64,000 bases of DNA from Candidatus Omnitrophota bacterium (GTDB lineage: Bacteria > Omnitrophota > Gorgyraeia > Gygaellales > Profunditerraquicolaceae), in NCBI GenBank assembly GCA_023229385.1, contig JALNZI010000006.1, positions 1 to 64,000 of the forward strand, read 5' to 3'. Positions within the stretch are counted from its first letter, which is position 1; each line of letters begins with the position of its first letter. The notes under the pieces were generated by a model that did no database searches, was not told the origin of the DNA, and saw nothing but the letters and a program-made list of their open reading frames with translations. Below, piece by piece: positions 48,805 to 59,224 of this stretch. Both the position numbers and the translations under genes were made by a program.

Positions 48805-49646
48805 TGTATCAATATGATCCTTATACTGGTGATCAAATACAACCTCAAAGTAATCTTGTAGGTGAGATTGCTTCATATCCTATTAAACCATCTAGTTATT
48901 TTACATTAGCTACATCATATCCAGGAATGTATAGTCCAACTAATGGTGTTAAAATACCTTTCAGAAAACTTGCTAAAGATATTAAAAAAAGTATAAAAAG
49001 TCCTGCCATATATAATAGATATAATCAAAGATTTGGTAAAAATGCACTTAAAACTAAATTTGTAGGTCTAGGCTCAAGAGCAATAACTAGTCCATTTTCA
49101 CTTGGAATGACCGAAAGTGAATGGGTTGGTAAAGATTGGCTTAATAAAAAATCTGTTCAAAAATATAAAAGAGTTGTAAATAAAAATGATTTTAATGTCG
49201 CGCTTGGTGAAGCTAAAAAAGATTATCTTAGACAACCAAATACAAATAAAGCATCATGGACTCTATTTAATAGAATCTCTGAAGGATCTAGAATTAAAAA
49301 CGAAATAGGAACTTATGTTAAAGATGGTTTTGGATTTTCTAGAAAACAAATATTAGCAAAAGGTGCTCTTGGAGTTGCAAAAGTCGGATCTACTATTGGT
49401 CTTGGACTTCTTGCTATTGATCTAGCTTCTATGGTTGCTAAACCATTAGCTCAAGCAGCTATAGGAACATTAAACAATCTTGCTACTGAATATCAGAACC
49501 GATTTATGCCAGAAATGGGCGGACAACTTGCTTTAAGTTATCTATCTCAAGGCGCTTACACCGAGAGACAAAGAGCTATACAAAGTATATCTCGCTCTTC
49601 TTTGAATGCGAGGAGTGCGCTAGGTCAAGAAGCCAATTACATGTAA
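48804..49646 (+). CDS. Hypothetical basic protein, 280 aa
   Basis: Basic, Tyr/Ser-rich, with a C-terminal hydrophobic part (GLGLLAIDLASMVAKPLAQAA). It directly precedes the terminase gene. Probably a virion or packaging accessory. Confidence 0.55.
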   Translation: MYQYDPYTGDQIQPQSNLVGEIASYPIKPSSYFTLATSYPGMYSPTNGVKIPFRKLAKDIKKSIKSPAIYNRYNQRFGKNALKTKFVGLGSRAITSPFSLGMTESEWVGKDWLNKKSVQKYKRVVNKNDFNVALGEAKKDYLRQPNTNKASWTLFNRISEGSRIKNEIGTYVKDGFGFSRKQILAKGALGVAKVGSTIGLGLLAIDLASMVAKPLAQAAIGTLNNLATEYQNRFMPEMGGQLALSYLSQGAYTERQRAIQSISRSSLNARSALGQEANYM

Positions 49647-49649
49647 ATT

Positions 49650-52600
49650 ATGAATAATTCAAATATAATAAAAACATTTTCTGATCCACTAATATGGTGT
49701 GAGAGTTATTTAAGAGATCCTAGAGATAGGGATAAACCTCTTGTTCTTCGATCATATCAACAAAATATTCTTAAAAATACTCGTAAATATAAGAGCATGA
49801 TAAGTCGATGGGGTCGTCGTTGTGTTGCTGAAGATAGTCCAGTACAATTATATAATGGAACTACAATTAAAATACAAGATATTAAAGTTGGTTATAAAGT
49901 AGCATCTTGGTCTTTTAATAAACAAAAAGCAGTTCCTGGAAATGTAAGTGAAGTATTTAATAATGGTATTCAAGATATATTTGAAGTGTTACTTGAAAAT
50001 GATTTAATTATAAAATGCACATCCAATCATCCAATTTTAATTTTAAGAAATACTACATATTTATATAAACAAATAGATAGAGATTTATCTATAAATGATA
50101 TGTGTGTAATTTTAAATAAAGATCACACATTTTCTACTTCTAGAATTGTAGATATAACATATATTGGTAAAAAACAAACATATGATATAACTGTTGATAA
50201 TTATAGTAATTTTTCTTGTAATTTTATCATTTGTCATAATAGTGGAAAAAGCGTAACTTTCTGTGCAGATACATTATGGTGGGCGCAGGCTTATCCACTA
50301 GTACGAATGATAGAAACTAAAGCAATAAAACAGAAGTCATTTAGAGTACTTGTCTTTTGTCCTTATGAATCACAAATTAAAGAACTCTGGAATACTTATA
50401 CACAATTGATTGGTGATAGTCCATTACTTATGGATCAGTTAGTTAAGATAAGAACTTCTGATATACATCTTATTGAATTTAAAGGTACTGACGATAGTAC
50501 TCGTGGAAGCACAATTGAAGGATTCACGATTGGTATTAGTTCATCTAACCAAGGTACAAGTTTACGCGGATTATGTCTTGGTGAAAACACAAGAATATCT
50601 ATGATAGATGGTAGTACAAAAAATATTAAAGATTTAAATATAAACGATAAAATAATATCTTATAATATTAATTCTAAATCATTTGTTGAAGATTCAATTG
50701 CTTATATTGCTGATGAAGAAGAAAAAGAATTATTTGAGATAGAATTTCAATCAGGTAGAAAAATACAATCCTCAAAAGATCATAAATTTCTTACAGATAA
50801 TGGATGGAAAAAACTTGAAGATATAACATTATTTGATAAAATTAAATCATCTTTTAATTTTGTAACAAATTCAGTAACAAATCCTCAAGATGAGTATGTC
50901 AAAATATGTGCATATTTAATAGGAGATGGATGTATATCAGATAATAGAATTAAAAACAGTACCATTCCTTTTACTAATACTAATAAAAAATTAATAGATG
51001 ATTATAAAAATTGTCTAAAAACTTTAGGATTTTATTTTAGTGAACAAAGAAAAAAAGAATGGGTAAATAAACAACCAATAGATATAGTTGTTACTGGTTT
51101 TAAAAGAAAACAACCAAAATTTTATCAATTTTTAAAAGATTATGAGTTATTAGGTAAAATTCATAATACTAAAAGTGTTCCAGATATAATTAAAAAATCA
51201 TCTACGTTAAAAAAAGCATTATTTTTAAGACATTTATTTTCAACTGACGGCTGGTGTAGTTTATATATATCTAAACAAAATTATAATCAGTGCGAAATAG
51301 GATATTGTTCAACATCCTTCAAATTATGTCAAGATATTCATGATATATTATATCAATTTGGAATATATAGTAAAATTCAAACTAAATATTATTATGTTAA
51401 TAATATCAAATTTATTAAATATGAATTAAAAATTAGAAGTAAAACTAATATTAAAACTTTTTTTCAAAAAATTGGATATATTTTTGGAAAAGAAAATAGT
51501 TGTAAAATAGTAGATAATATTGTTAGTGTTGGTGTTCATGCTGATAAAATTAATCCAGAATATGAAAAAATAATTTCTATAAAATCTATAGGTTTAAAAA
51601 AATGTTATGATATTACTACAAAAAAATACCATAACTTTATAGCAAATGGAGTTATTACTCATAATTCTGGAGATATGGTTTTTATAGATGAAATGGATTA
51701 TATTCCATCTGATATTATGGAACAAGTTATATTACCTATTACTACAACACACGTTGATGTAAGACTTCGAATTTGTTCTACTCCTAGTGGTAAACGTGAG
51801 AAATTTTTCCATTTTTGCTCAGATTCAAAACAACTTGGATGGTTTCATACTCATATACAATCATGGCATCCAGATAATACTAACTGGAGAAGTATAGAAC
51901 AAGCAAGAAAACTTGGAATACCAATAGAAGAAAGTACTGAATTTCAAGTAAGACATAGTACAACAACTTCTGCTTTTGAACGTGAATATGGTGCTGAGTT
52001 TGGTGAAGAATTTGGTGGAGTATATAAACATACACTTATAAATAAATCTATTACTAAATATAATCGTAATATAGATACAAGAGATCTAGATGTATTTGAT
52101 CCTGGATTTGAACAAAATCCAGAACATAAATATATTGTTGGAGTTGACTGGAATAGTTACGTTAATGGTGGTCAGGTTGTAATGGTTGAATACTGTAGTA
52201 CTCCAACATTGCATACTTTTTATGACGATGATAGACAAGAAGATGTTATTGTTGATTTCACTGGCAAATATAGATTATTTTATAGAAGAAGTATAAAGTC
52301 TCAAGAATCCACACAACGTATGACTCGTAATGAAGTTATAAGATTAATGACTTATTATAAAGTTGATTACGTGTATGTTGATTATGGAGCTGGTGATACT
52401 AATATCGAAGAATTATCTCTTTATGGAAGAGGTCATCCAGAATTAAAACTTTCTGAAAAATTAGTCGTCATAGATAGTGGTGCTGTTGCTGAACATTATG
52501 ATCATATAATTGGAAAAAAAGTTAAAAAAAGAAATAAGACTTTAATGGTAAACTTTTCAGTAATATCTCTTGAAGAAGGAATGTTTTTACTTCCAAAAGA

Positions 52601-52994
52601 AGAAGATCAAGATACTAGACTTGTTGGTCAGATGAGAAGTTATGTTGTTAAAAATATAACAGCTCGTGGAGAATATTCATATGAAGGTGATGATCATATA
52701 CTTGATGCTTTTAATTTAGCTATATATGGATTTCAACAAAAGTTCGGTCAATTGATGGCATCTAGAATTAAGTATGATATAAATATTACTGCTGATCCTA
52801 GAATGCAATACTTTCCTAAACGTGCTGGAAATATAACAACACCTATTCCTATTAAGATCAAAAACTCTTATAGTACACCAATAAGAGATCCTGAAAAACC
52901 ATTGGCCTATCCTCATAAAAATAATCGATCAGCATTTCCATTGGTTGGTGCTGGACGATCATTACATTTTAATACAAGACGTGGATCTTTTTAA
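49650..52994 (+). CDS. terL: Large terminase subunit interrupted by two inteins
   Basis: 1114 residues as encoded; about 610 after removal of both inteins, a normal terminase length. Spliced Walker A reads RWGRR-SGKSVTF and Walker B VFIDEMDYI (after LRGL-SGD). The nuclease half has VGVDWNSY (D833), VYVDYGAGD (D911) and DDHILDAFN (1014-1022). It packages DNA into proheads. Inteins at residues 58-197 and 309-672 each begin with Cys and end HN before Ser, so both look able to splice. Confidence 0.93.
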   Translation: MNNSNIIKTFSDPLIWCESYLRDPRDRDKPLVLRSYQQNILKNTRKYKSMISRWGRRCVAEDSPVQLYNGTTIKIQDIKVGYKVASWSFNKQKAVPGNVSEVFNNGIQDIFEVLLENDLIIKCTSNHPILILRNTTYLYKQIDRDLSINDMCVILNKDHTFSTSRIVDITYIGKKQTYDITVDNYSNFSCNFIICHNSGKSVTFCADTLWWAQAYPLVRMIETKAIKQKSFRVLVFCPYESQIKELWNTYTQLIGDSPLLMDQLVKIRTSDIHLIEFKGTDDSTRGSTIEGFTIGISSSNQGTSLRGLCLGENTRISMIDGSTKNIKDLNINDKIISYNINSKSFVEDSIAYIADEEEKELFEIEFQSGRKIQSSKDHKFLTDNGWKKLEDITLFDKIKSSFNFVTNSVTNPQDEYVKICAYLIGDGCISDNRIKNSTIPFTNTNKKLIDDYKNCLKTLGFYFSEQRKKEWVNKQPIDIVVTGFKRKQPKFYQFLKDYELLGKIHNTKSVPDIIKKSSTLKKALFLRHLFSTDGWCSLYISKQNYNQCEIGYCSTSFKLCQDIHDILYQFGIYSKIQTKYYYVNNIKFIKYELKIRSKTNIKTFFQKIGYIFGKENSCKIVDNIVSVGVHADKINPEYEKIISIKSIGLKKCYDITTKKYHNFIANGVITHNSGDMVFIDEMDYIPSDIMEQVILPITTTHVDVRLRICSTPSGKREKFFHFCSDSKQLGWFHTHIQSWHPDNTNWRSIEQARKLGIPIEESTEFQVRHSTTTSAFEREYGAEFGEEFGGVYKHTLINKSITKYNRNIDTRDLDVFDPGFEQNPEHKYIVGVDWNSYVNGGQVVMVEYCSTPTLHTFYDDDRQEDVIVDFTGKYRLFYRRSIKSQESTQRMTRNEVIRLMTYYKVDYVYVDYGAGDTNIEELSLYGRGHPELKLSEKLVVIDSGAVAEHYDHIIGKKVKKRNKTLMVNFSVISLEEGMFLLPKEEDQDTRLVGQMRSYVVKNITARGEYSYEGDDHILDAFNLAIYGFQQKFGQLMASRIKYDINITADPRMQYFPKRAGNITTPIPIKIKNSYSTPIRDPEKPLAYPHKNNRSAFPLVGAGRSLHFNTRRGSF
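49821..50240 (+). other. Intein 1 in terL (mini-intein, 140 aa)
   Basis: Residues 58-197 of the terminase. First residue Cys58 (CVAEDSPV), block B TSNHPIL at 124-130, block F YDITVDNYSNF at 178-188, last residues CHN then Ser198. Blocks A, B, F and G are present and there is no room for a homing endonuclease. It sits inside the Walker A loop, so the motor is inactive until splicing. Confidence 0.9.
50574..51665 (+). mobile_element. Intein 2 in terL with LAGLIDADG endonuclease (364 aa)
   Basis: Residues 309-672. Starts CLGENTRI, has SSKDHKFLT (block B), CYDITTKKYHNF (block F) and ITHN then Ser673. Two endonuclease motifs, AYLIGDGCIS (421-430) and RHLFSTDGW (527-535), indicate a LAGLIDADG homing domain. 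Lies just before Walker B. It would copy itself into inteinless terminase genes. Confidence 0.9.
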
Positions 52995-54187
52995 TGGATA
53001 AAACATATCAAATATCAGAGTTTATAAATAAAAGTTTACCTCCAGAAGTTCTAGAGCAACTTAAAATAGTTGATAGAGTTAAACATTTTCTTAAACCAAC
53101 AACTGTATCTTCAATATCACAAATAGAAGATCAACCAGAAAAACCTACAGATCAAACTCTTTCAACACAAAGAGAAGTTGAAGATGAGATTGATAAACTT
53201 ATAGATGATGTAAAGGATTTTGAAGATCTTGTAGAACAACTTGAAGATCTTGCTGATGAACATCTTAAAAATATGGCAATACCTTCTGAAAATAATCTTG
53301 TATCTGATGCAGTAAATAAACTTGGTGGTAAAGATGGAGTTATAACAAAAGAAATTCTTGATAAAGCTCAAGCTATAATAGATTATGTTCCAATGATGTC
53401 TTTAGGACAAGATCCAGTATTAGCAGCTTTGCTTGGTGATGGAGTTATTGATGGACCATATGTAAGTTGTAATGAAATAACATCAAATATTGGAAGAGAA
53501 TTAAAATTAAAAGTTAAAGGTATAAATTCTGCAGAAGTAGTTATAAAAGATCAAGCATCTAAAATGAATGAAACTCATGATGCAAAAATGAAAAATTTTC
53601 TTATAGAATTTATATTACAATTATGGTGGAATCAACTTTGGCCTAAATTTGTTGTTGATCTTGCTATAATAAATCCAAATAGAATTCTTGCAACTCCTCC
53701 AGATAGTGTTGTTTGTTTTTTTAAAAGTATAAAATGGAATGGACAAACATATCCTAGATTTAGAAGAAAACCAAAAGATAGTATTACTGGAACATCTAAT
53801 TCTGGTTATAGTGACGCCAATGGACCAGTTAATAAATTGTTAAATAAATTAAGAATGTTATTATTATGTAAGTTACCTAAAAAGTTTTATAAAAACTATA
53901 AACCAGATGCTAAATTAAACTGTCCAGAAGATCAATTAAATGATTGCGTTGCTAAAACTGATAATCCAAAAGATATGTCTGGAAGTAAAGATTTATCTGA
54001 TCTTGAAAAAATATATAATGATATAGATGAAAATTCTCCATGTTTTGATGTAAATGATTTAATTGGTAATATGTCTTCAGATCAACCACAAGGATTTGGA
54101 TGTCCTCCAGAATGTATACAAGCTGCAAAAGTTATATTAGATGCAGTAATGGCTGATGCATTAACTCCATTAGAAAGTAATGTATAA
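52994..54187 (+). CDS. Hypothetical structural protein, 397 aa
   Basis: N-terminal 100 residues are acidic and coiled-coil-like; the C-terminal part has Cys pairs (CPPECIQ) and a basic middle (FRRKPKDS). It sits between terminase and portal, where connector or head genes usually lie. No family is recognised. Confidence 0.6.
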   Translation: MDKTYQISEFINKSLPPEVLEQLKIVDRVKHFLKPTTVSSISQIEDQPEKPTDQTLSTQREVEDEIDKLIDDVKDFEDLVEQLEDLADEHLKNMAIPSENNLVSDAVNKLGGKDGVITKEILDKAQAIIDYVPMMSLGQDPVLAALLGDGVIDGPYVSCNEITSNIGRELKLKVKGINSAEVVIKDQASKMNETHDAKMKNFLIEFILQLWWNQLWPKFVVDLAIINPNRILATPPDSVVCFFKSIKWNGQTYPRFRRKPKDSITGTSNSGYSDANGPVNKLLNKLRMLLLCKLPKKFYKNYKPDAKLNCPEDQLNDCVAKTDNPKDMSGSKDLSDLEKIYNDIDENSPCFDVNDLIGNMSSDQPQGFGCPPECIQAAKVILDAVMADALTPLESNV

Positions 54188-54435
54188 TGAGTTATATAAG
54201 AAAAAATGGATACGTCCAAGGAGCTTTATTATTTCTTCCTCAAATTAAAAAATTAAGAGAAACTCTTGAATTTGAAAAATTTCAATGTAGAGTTCTTAAG
54301 GATGATGAACGAACACAAGAATTTAAAAAGAAAACAGAAGAACTTAAAGATAGTATATATGCTTTTAGATATAATAATATAGAGTCTGAAAAAATGACTG
54401 AAGCAGGAAAGAAATATGAATCAAAAGGGACCTAA
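54187..54435 (+). CDS. Hypothetical helical protein, 82 aa
   Basis: Charged coiled coil over most of its length. Overlaps the next gene by 20 bases. Unknown. Confidence 0.55.
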   Translation: MSYIRKNGYVQGALLFLPQIKKLRETLEFEKFQCRVLKDDERTQEFKKKTEELKDSIYAFRYNNIESEKMTEAGKKYESKGT

Positions 54436-55657
54436 TAGTCAAATAGATGTTGATCAATTTTCTACTGGTATTAAAAATGTATTTAATACTATAGAACATC
54501 CATCTATTACAAATATTCTTGGAACTCCTGGACAAGAATTAAGAAAACGTAGTGAATTATTATCTCAAATGGTTAATAATTTAAATAAACCAATATTAAA
54601 AGCTTTAGCTAATGATATGCTCACTACAATGGTTTCTTGGCTTGATGATCCTCAAGTGTTATGCTGTCTTATACAAGGAATATGGTCTTCTTATGTTGCT
54701 AAAAATGTTAATTTAAGTGCAAGTTCAAAAATTAAATTAGCAGATAGTGATTTTGGAAAGTTTCTAGATAATCTTATAGCATTTGTTGATTTTATAATTA
54801 TTTTTATAACTCAGGATATTAGAAGATTAGTTATATTCATTCCTGATCTTATTAAAGAAATAATGAACGCAATAATGGGAATGATAATATTACTTATTCA
54901 AGAAACTGCTTTTGCTCTTAGAAATTCTGTATTATCAGTTATATTTGAATGGATGGATAAATGGGATACAGAACGTACTTGGTCAAAATGTCTTCCACTT
55001 AAACAAATGATTAATATTTTAAAAAAGTATATAAGTGATTATGGAATTTTAGCAACCATATTTGAAAAGATTAAAGGATATATATCTGGATTAAGTATTA
55101 AATCAGAAAAAATAGCGAAAGAACTTGTTCCTAATGTTAAAGATCTAGAATTTTTATATTGGTTACGTGATTTATTAATTAAACTTAAACGAGCTTCTTT
55201 AAATTTTGATTTATGTATAGACTATGATTTTTTACCAACTTCTGATACAATTAATACAAATAATGATGAAAATAATCAAAAATTTGCTAAAAAAACATAC
55301 ATTGATGAAATAAATGATGAAAATAAAGACTTCCAAGGTGATATTAAAAAACAACAAGGCTATACTATTGGATCAGATGGTACTATTTTTATAGATAAAG
55401 ATAATACCTTGAATGATAATGGAAATTGGATACCAAGATTATCAAATAGTTTTTTAAGAGAATTTATTCATAAAGAATATAGTATTCCATATGATGTAAT
55501 AGACAATACTATTACTCGTGGAACATCAAAAGATAATATTCAAGGAACTTCAATTACGTCAGATAATTTTATAATTCAAGATAGATGTGCTAATACACCA
55601 ACATCTCAAGAAACAATTCAATGGATATTAAATTTGAGGAGTAGATTGAATACATGA
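54416..55657 (+). CDS. Hypothetical protein with hydrophobic centre, 413 aa
   Basis: Residues 120-170 form one or two hydrophobic segments (AFVDFIIIFITQ, MGMIILLIQETAF), surrounded by soluble helical parts. Placed just before the portal gene. It might be an internal or membrane-contacting virion protein. Confidence 0.6.
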   Translation: MNQKGPNSQIDVDQFSTGIKNVFNTIEHPSITNILGTPGQELRKRSELLSQMVNNLNKPILKALANDMLTTMVSWLDDPQVLCCLIQGIWSSYVAKNVNLSASSKIKLADSDFGKFLDNLIAFVDFIIIFITQDIRRLVIFIPDLIKEIMNAIMGMIILLIQETAFALRNSVLSVIFEWMDKWDTERTWSKCLPLKQMINILKKYISDYGILATIFEKIKGYISGLSIKSEKIAKELVPNVKDLEFLYWLRDLLIKLKRASLNFDLCIDYDFLPTSDTINTNNDENNQKFAKKTYIDEINDENKDFQGDIKKQQGYTIGSDGTIFIDKDNTLNDNGNWIPRLSNSFLREFIHKEYSIPYDVIDNTITRGTSKDNIQGTSITSDNFIIQDRCANTPTSQETIQWILNLRSRLNT

Positions 55658-57729
55658 GCTGGTTAGATATATTTAAATCAAATTCTAAACAAGAAAAAGA
55701 AATTACTACAATAGAAGTTTCTGATTCAGTTATTCTTGCAAATGGTCAAGATAAACGCGAAGTAGATGATCCAACATCTAAATTTTGTTGTCCATCTCCA
55801 GTTAAAAGGTATCAATATACAAGACGTAATGTAAGTTATAAACCATCTGAGTATGATCTAGAAATGGTCGCTAATGCAGTTAGTCTAGATGGTATTCTTC
55901 GTAGAACTGTTAATATATATGTAGAACAGATACTTAAAAATGGTTATGAAATAAATTCTGAAAACGATAAAATAAGTAAACACGTTGCAAAACGACTTAA
56001 AGAAATACAATATTTTACTGGTATTTCATTTTATGAACTTTTAAATCAAATTTCTACTCAACTTGTTACTTATGGTAACGCATACGTTATTAAAGAACGC
56101 GCCAGAGATGTAAGCAAATTTGGAAAAGGTTATAGATTATATAATCGTAGTGTTTATCCAATTGTAGGATTATTTTGTGCTGATGCTTCTACTATGGAGG
56201 TTGGTCTTAATGATGCTGGAACAGTAGTAACTTATAAACAAGAAATTCGTGGAGAAGCAAATGAATGGGATGAACGAGATGTTATTCATTTTACTTATAA
56301 TAAAATACCAGGAACACTTACAGGACAAAGTCAGATACTTCCAGTTCTAGATGACGTAAGAGCACTTCGAAAACTTGAAGAAGAAATAGAAATTTTAGGA
56401 TTTCAATATTCTATTCCTCTTTATCTTTATAAAGTTGGTACAAAAGAAATACCACCAGCTCCTGGAGAAGTTGAACTTGTAAGTAGTACAATAGCTAATA
56501 TGCCTTCTTATGGAATGCTTGTTGTTCCTGGTCATCACGATATTACTATTCCATCTAATACAAATAGCATGGATATCATAAAATATGTTGATCATTTTAA
56601 AAGTAGAATATTTGGTGGACTTGGAGTATCTCCTGTAGCACTAGGTCAGAGTGATACTTCTAATCGTAATACTGCTCAAGTAGCAGATCTAGCAATGCAA
56701 AGTATTACTAAATCATATCAACAAATTGAAAAAAATAAAATAGAACTTGAATTATTTCGTGAACTTATGCTTGATGGTGGATTTGATAGTATTGATGATG
56801 AAGTTGAATTTAGATTTCCTGAAATTGATATTGAAACTCAAATTAAAAAAGAAACACATATTATAGCAAAATGGCAGAATAATCTTATTACAAGAACTGA
56901 AGCTCGTAATGAAATGGATTATGAAAATAAAGTAAAAGATAGTGATACATTTTTAAATACAGTTGATATTCCTAAAATTGAAGCTCAACAAAAAGGTCAA
57001 ATGGAATTAGCAGAATTAAATAATGCTAATGCAGTTAAACTTGCTAAGTTAAAACCAGCACCATCTGCTGGTGGAGAAAAAACTTCTACTCCAGCATTAC
57101 CTAAACCAAATTCTGGTGGAAAATCAGTTACCAAAGTTACACATACAATTACTGCTCCTAAGAATCAAAAATCTACAAGTAATAAAGTAGCTCCAGCTAA
57201 TCAACATGGAAAATCTACAAGACCCAAATATGTTAAAAATTCTAGTGATAATATTTTTGATGGATTATCATTATTTAATAACGATAATTTTTCTAAAACA
57301 CTATCAAAAAATATAACTGATTATTTATATGAAGAACTTGATTATACTATAAATAAGTTATGTTCTTTTTATCATAAACCAAAGTTTGAAATTAATACAG
57401 ATATAACAGATAAGTATTTTTCTGGATTAGACATGATAATATCTAATAGAGTTTCAACTGCGGTTAAATTTTTAGATGAATATGATAAATTAGATTTATA
57501 TAATCAGAAGACAAAAGAGTTTGTTGATGATCAAGTATCTAAAGTTCATAATTTGGCTAAAATTCTAATGTACAAAGAATTTGATATTAACACTATACTA
57601 ATATCAGCGGATAACTGCGATAAACACGCAGATGTTATTATTAATCTAGATAATTTTGATTATAGTAAACTTCCACCATTTGGATATCAATGTAAGTGTG
57701 AAATAAGTGAAGAGAATTTAAATGAGTAA
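55654..57729 (+). CDS. Portal protein with C-terminal MuF-like domain
   Basis: 691 residues. The portal core covers roughly 40-450 (LVTYGNAYVIKER, ERDVIHFTYNKIPG, GGLGVSPVALGQSD). A Pro/Ser/Lys-rich linker follows, then about 150 residues ending NCDKHADV...LPPFGYQCKCEI, the Cys/His closing pattern of Mu gpF-like head proteins. The portal is the 12-fold ring for DNA entry. The fused tail would place head-assembly and portal functions in one chain. Confidence 0.82.
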   Translation: MSWLDIFKSNSKQEKEITTIEVSDSVILANGQDKREVDDPTSKFCCPSPVKRYQYTRRNVSYKPSEYDLEMVANAVSLDGILRRTVNIYVEQILKNGYEINSENDKISKHVAKRLKEIQYFTGISFYELLNQISTQLVTYGNAYVIKERARDVSKFGKGYRLYNRSVYPIVGLFCADASTMEVGLNDAGTVVTYKQEIRGEANEWDERDVIHFTYNKIPGTLTGQSQILPVLDDVRALRKLEEEIEILGFQYSIPLYLYKVGTKEIPPAPGEVELVSSTIANMPSYGMLVVPGHHDITIPSNTNSMDIIKYVDHFKSRIFGGLGVSPVALGQSDTSNRNTAQVADLAMQSITKSYQQIEKNKIELELFRELMLDGGFDSIDDEVEFRFPEIDIETQIKKETHIIAKWQNNLITRTEARNEMDYENKVKDSDTFLNTVDIPKIEAQQKGQMELAELNNANAVKLAKLKPAPSAGGEKTSTPALPKPNSGGKSVTKVTHTITAPKNQKSTSNKVAPANQHGKSTRPKYVKNSSDNIFDGLSLFNNDNFSKTLSKNITDYLYEELDYTINKLCSFYHKPKFEINTDITDKYFSGLDMIISNRVSTAVKFLDEYDKLDLYNQKTKEFVDDQVSKVHNLAKILMYKEFDINTILISADNCDKHADVIINLDNFDYSKLPPFGYQCKCEISEENLNE

Positions 57730-59221
57730 AATTGAATTACCAAATAGTATTGATATTAAAATAAAAGCAACACATTTTGAACCTTTTATAAATAAAAATG
57801 CTGTAAAATATACTGAAAAAGCTATTAAAGCTGGAGTTAATTCTTGGATTAAACCTTATCAGAAACCTCAACTTACAGGTCATGATAAAAATTCTTCTCC
57901 GCTTGGTAGAATAATAAATTGTGAAATAATTAAAGATAAAAAATCATCTGATGAACCTTCCAATTATATAAGACTTTATGCTAGAATAACTGACAAAGAT
58001 GCTATTGAAAAGATCCTTGATGGGCGTTTTAATACTGTATCTGTTGGATCTAAATCTTCTAGAGTTCTATGTAGTGAATGTTCCCAGGTAATTACCGAAG
58101 ATGGTCTTTGTGACCATAAAAAAGGTTCTTATAATGAAAAAGGAGATATGATCCATTGGGTCATTGATCAAATTGAATATACAGAAGATTCTTTTGTAAA
58201 CGAACCTGCTGATGAGTATGCTGGTATTGAGGAAGTTAATTTTGGTAATGGTTGGATTGAATATCGTAACTTTCTAGATAACAGAGAAACTCATCTTAAA
58301 GAAATATCTATGGAGGATTGCATGACAGTACAAACGGATGCCAAGTTATCAACTGAGGCAAGAAATAAACTTTCCGAAAGTGTATTCTGCGGTCCTGGAA
58401 GATCTTTTCCTGCTCATGATAAAGCTCATGTACTTGCTGGTTTAAAATTAATTGGAAAATCAAAATTTTCTGATTCTACTAAATCAAAAATTAAAGCATG
58501 TCTTTATAGAAAAGGTAAAAGATATGGAGTAGTTCCTTCTGAAGATGAACTTAAAATTGATACCATTGAAAATTTATTAACATTTGGCGTCGATGATGAA
58601 TGGACTACTGAACAACGGACTGAACTGGAAACTTTTTTTAAAGATAATCCAGATGCAGATCTTCCAGACGCGAATGATACTCAAACTGATAGTAATACAG
58701 TTACATCAGATGTTAAAATAGAAGATATGAAGAAGCCAGAATTAGTAATTCTAGCAAATAAACTTCAAAAAGAATTTGAAGATCTCAAGAAATCAAATCT
58801 TGATGCTTTAACTCTTCGAGATAATAAAATAACTGATCTAACAAAAAAACTTTCTGATAGTGAAACTTTAGCACTTCAAAAAGAAGATGAAATAAGCAAA
58901 TATCTAGATGATCATGCTATTTTATCAAAAAAATTGAAAGATTCTTTAGTTTTTAATATTATTGATCTTAAAACGACCGATAATAATAATGAAGAGTCTA
59001 AGATTCTTATAGAGAAATATTCTAAACGATCAGTTGAAAGTTTAAATGATACTCTTAATGATCTTAGAAACTTAAAAATAGATAACAAACAAAATACTGA
59101 AGTGAAAGTTGTATTAACAACTTCTCAAGCAGATAATTCTGATAAAAATTTAAATGATCAGAAAAATGACGGAGATAAATTCAAACTCTTCGATCAAGAT
59201 AGAAGGTCAACGGAGGAATAA
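57722..59221 (+). CDS. Prohead protease with C-terminal scaffold
   Basis: 499 residues. The N-terminal 190 hold TGHDKNSSPLGRI and FNTVSVGSKSS, candidate His and Ser of a serine protease, and a CSEC...CDH zinc-like site. The middle has CGPGRSFPAHDKAHVLAGL, seen in phage protease-scaffold proteins. Residues 335-430 form a coiled coil. It would shape the prohead and then cut itself and head proteins. Confidence 0.7.
   Translation: MSKIELPNSIDIKIKATHFEPFINKNAVKYTEKAIKAGVNSWIKPYQKPQLTGHDKNSSPLGRIINCEIIKDKKSSDEPSNYIRLYARITDKDAIEKILDGRFNTVSVGSKSSRVLCSECSQVITEDGLCDHKKGSYNEKGDMIHWVIDQIEYTEDSFVNEPADEYAGIEEVNFGNGWIEYRNFLDNRETHLKEISMEDCMTVQTDAKLSTEARNKLSESVFCGPGRSFPAHDKAHVLAGLKLIGKSKFSDSTKSKIKACLYRKGKRYGVVPSEDELKIDTIENLLTFGVDDEWTTEQRTELETFFKDNPDADLPDANDTQTDSNTVTSDVKIEDMKKPELVILANKLQKEFEDLKKSNLDALTLRDNKITDLTKKLSDSETLALQKEDEISKYLDDHAILSKKLKDSLVFNIIDLKTTDNNNEESKILIEKYSKRSVESLNDTLNDLRNLKIDNKQNTEVKVVLTTSQADNSDKNLNDQKNDGDKFKLFDQDRRSTEE
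58312..59221 (+). CDS. Nested scaffold gene inside the protease gene
   Basis: GGAGG at 58312-58316 stands five bases before an in-frame ATG at 58322 (Met201), the best ribosome site in the gene. Translation here would give a 299-residue scaffold without the protease, as in lambda C/Nu3. Seen directly; use is inference. Confidence 0.6.
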
Positions 59222-59224
59222 AAC

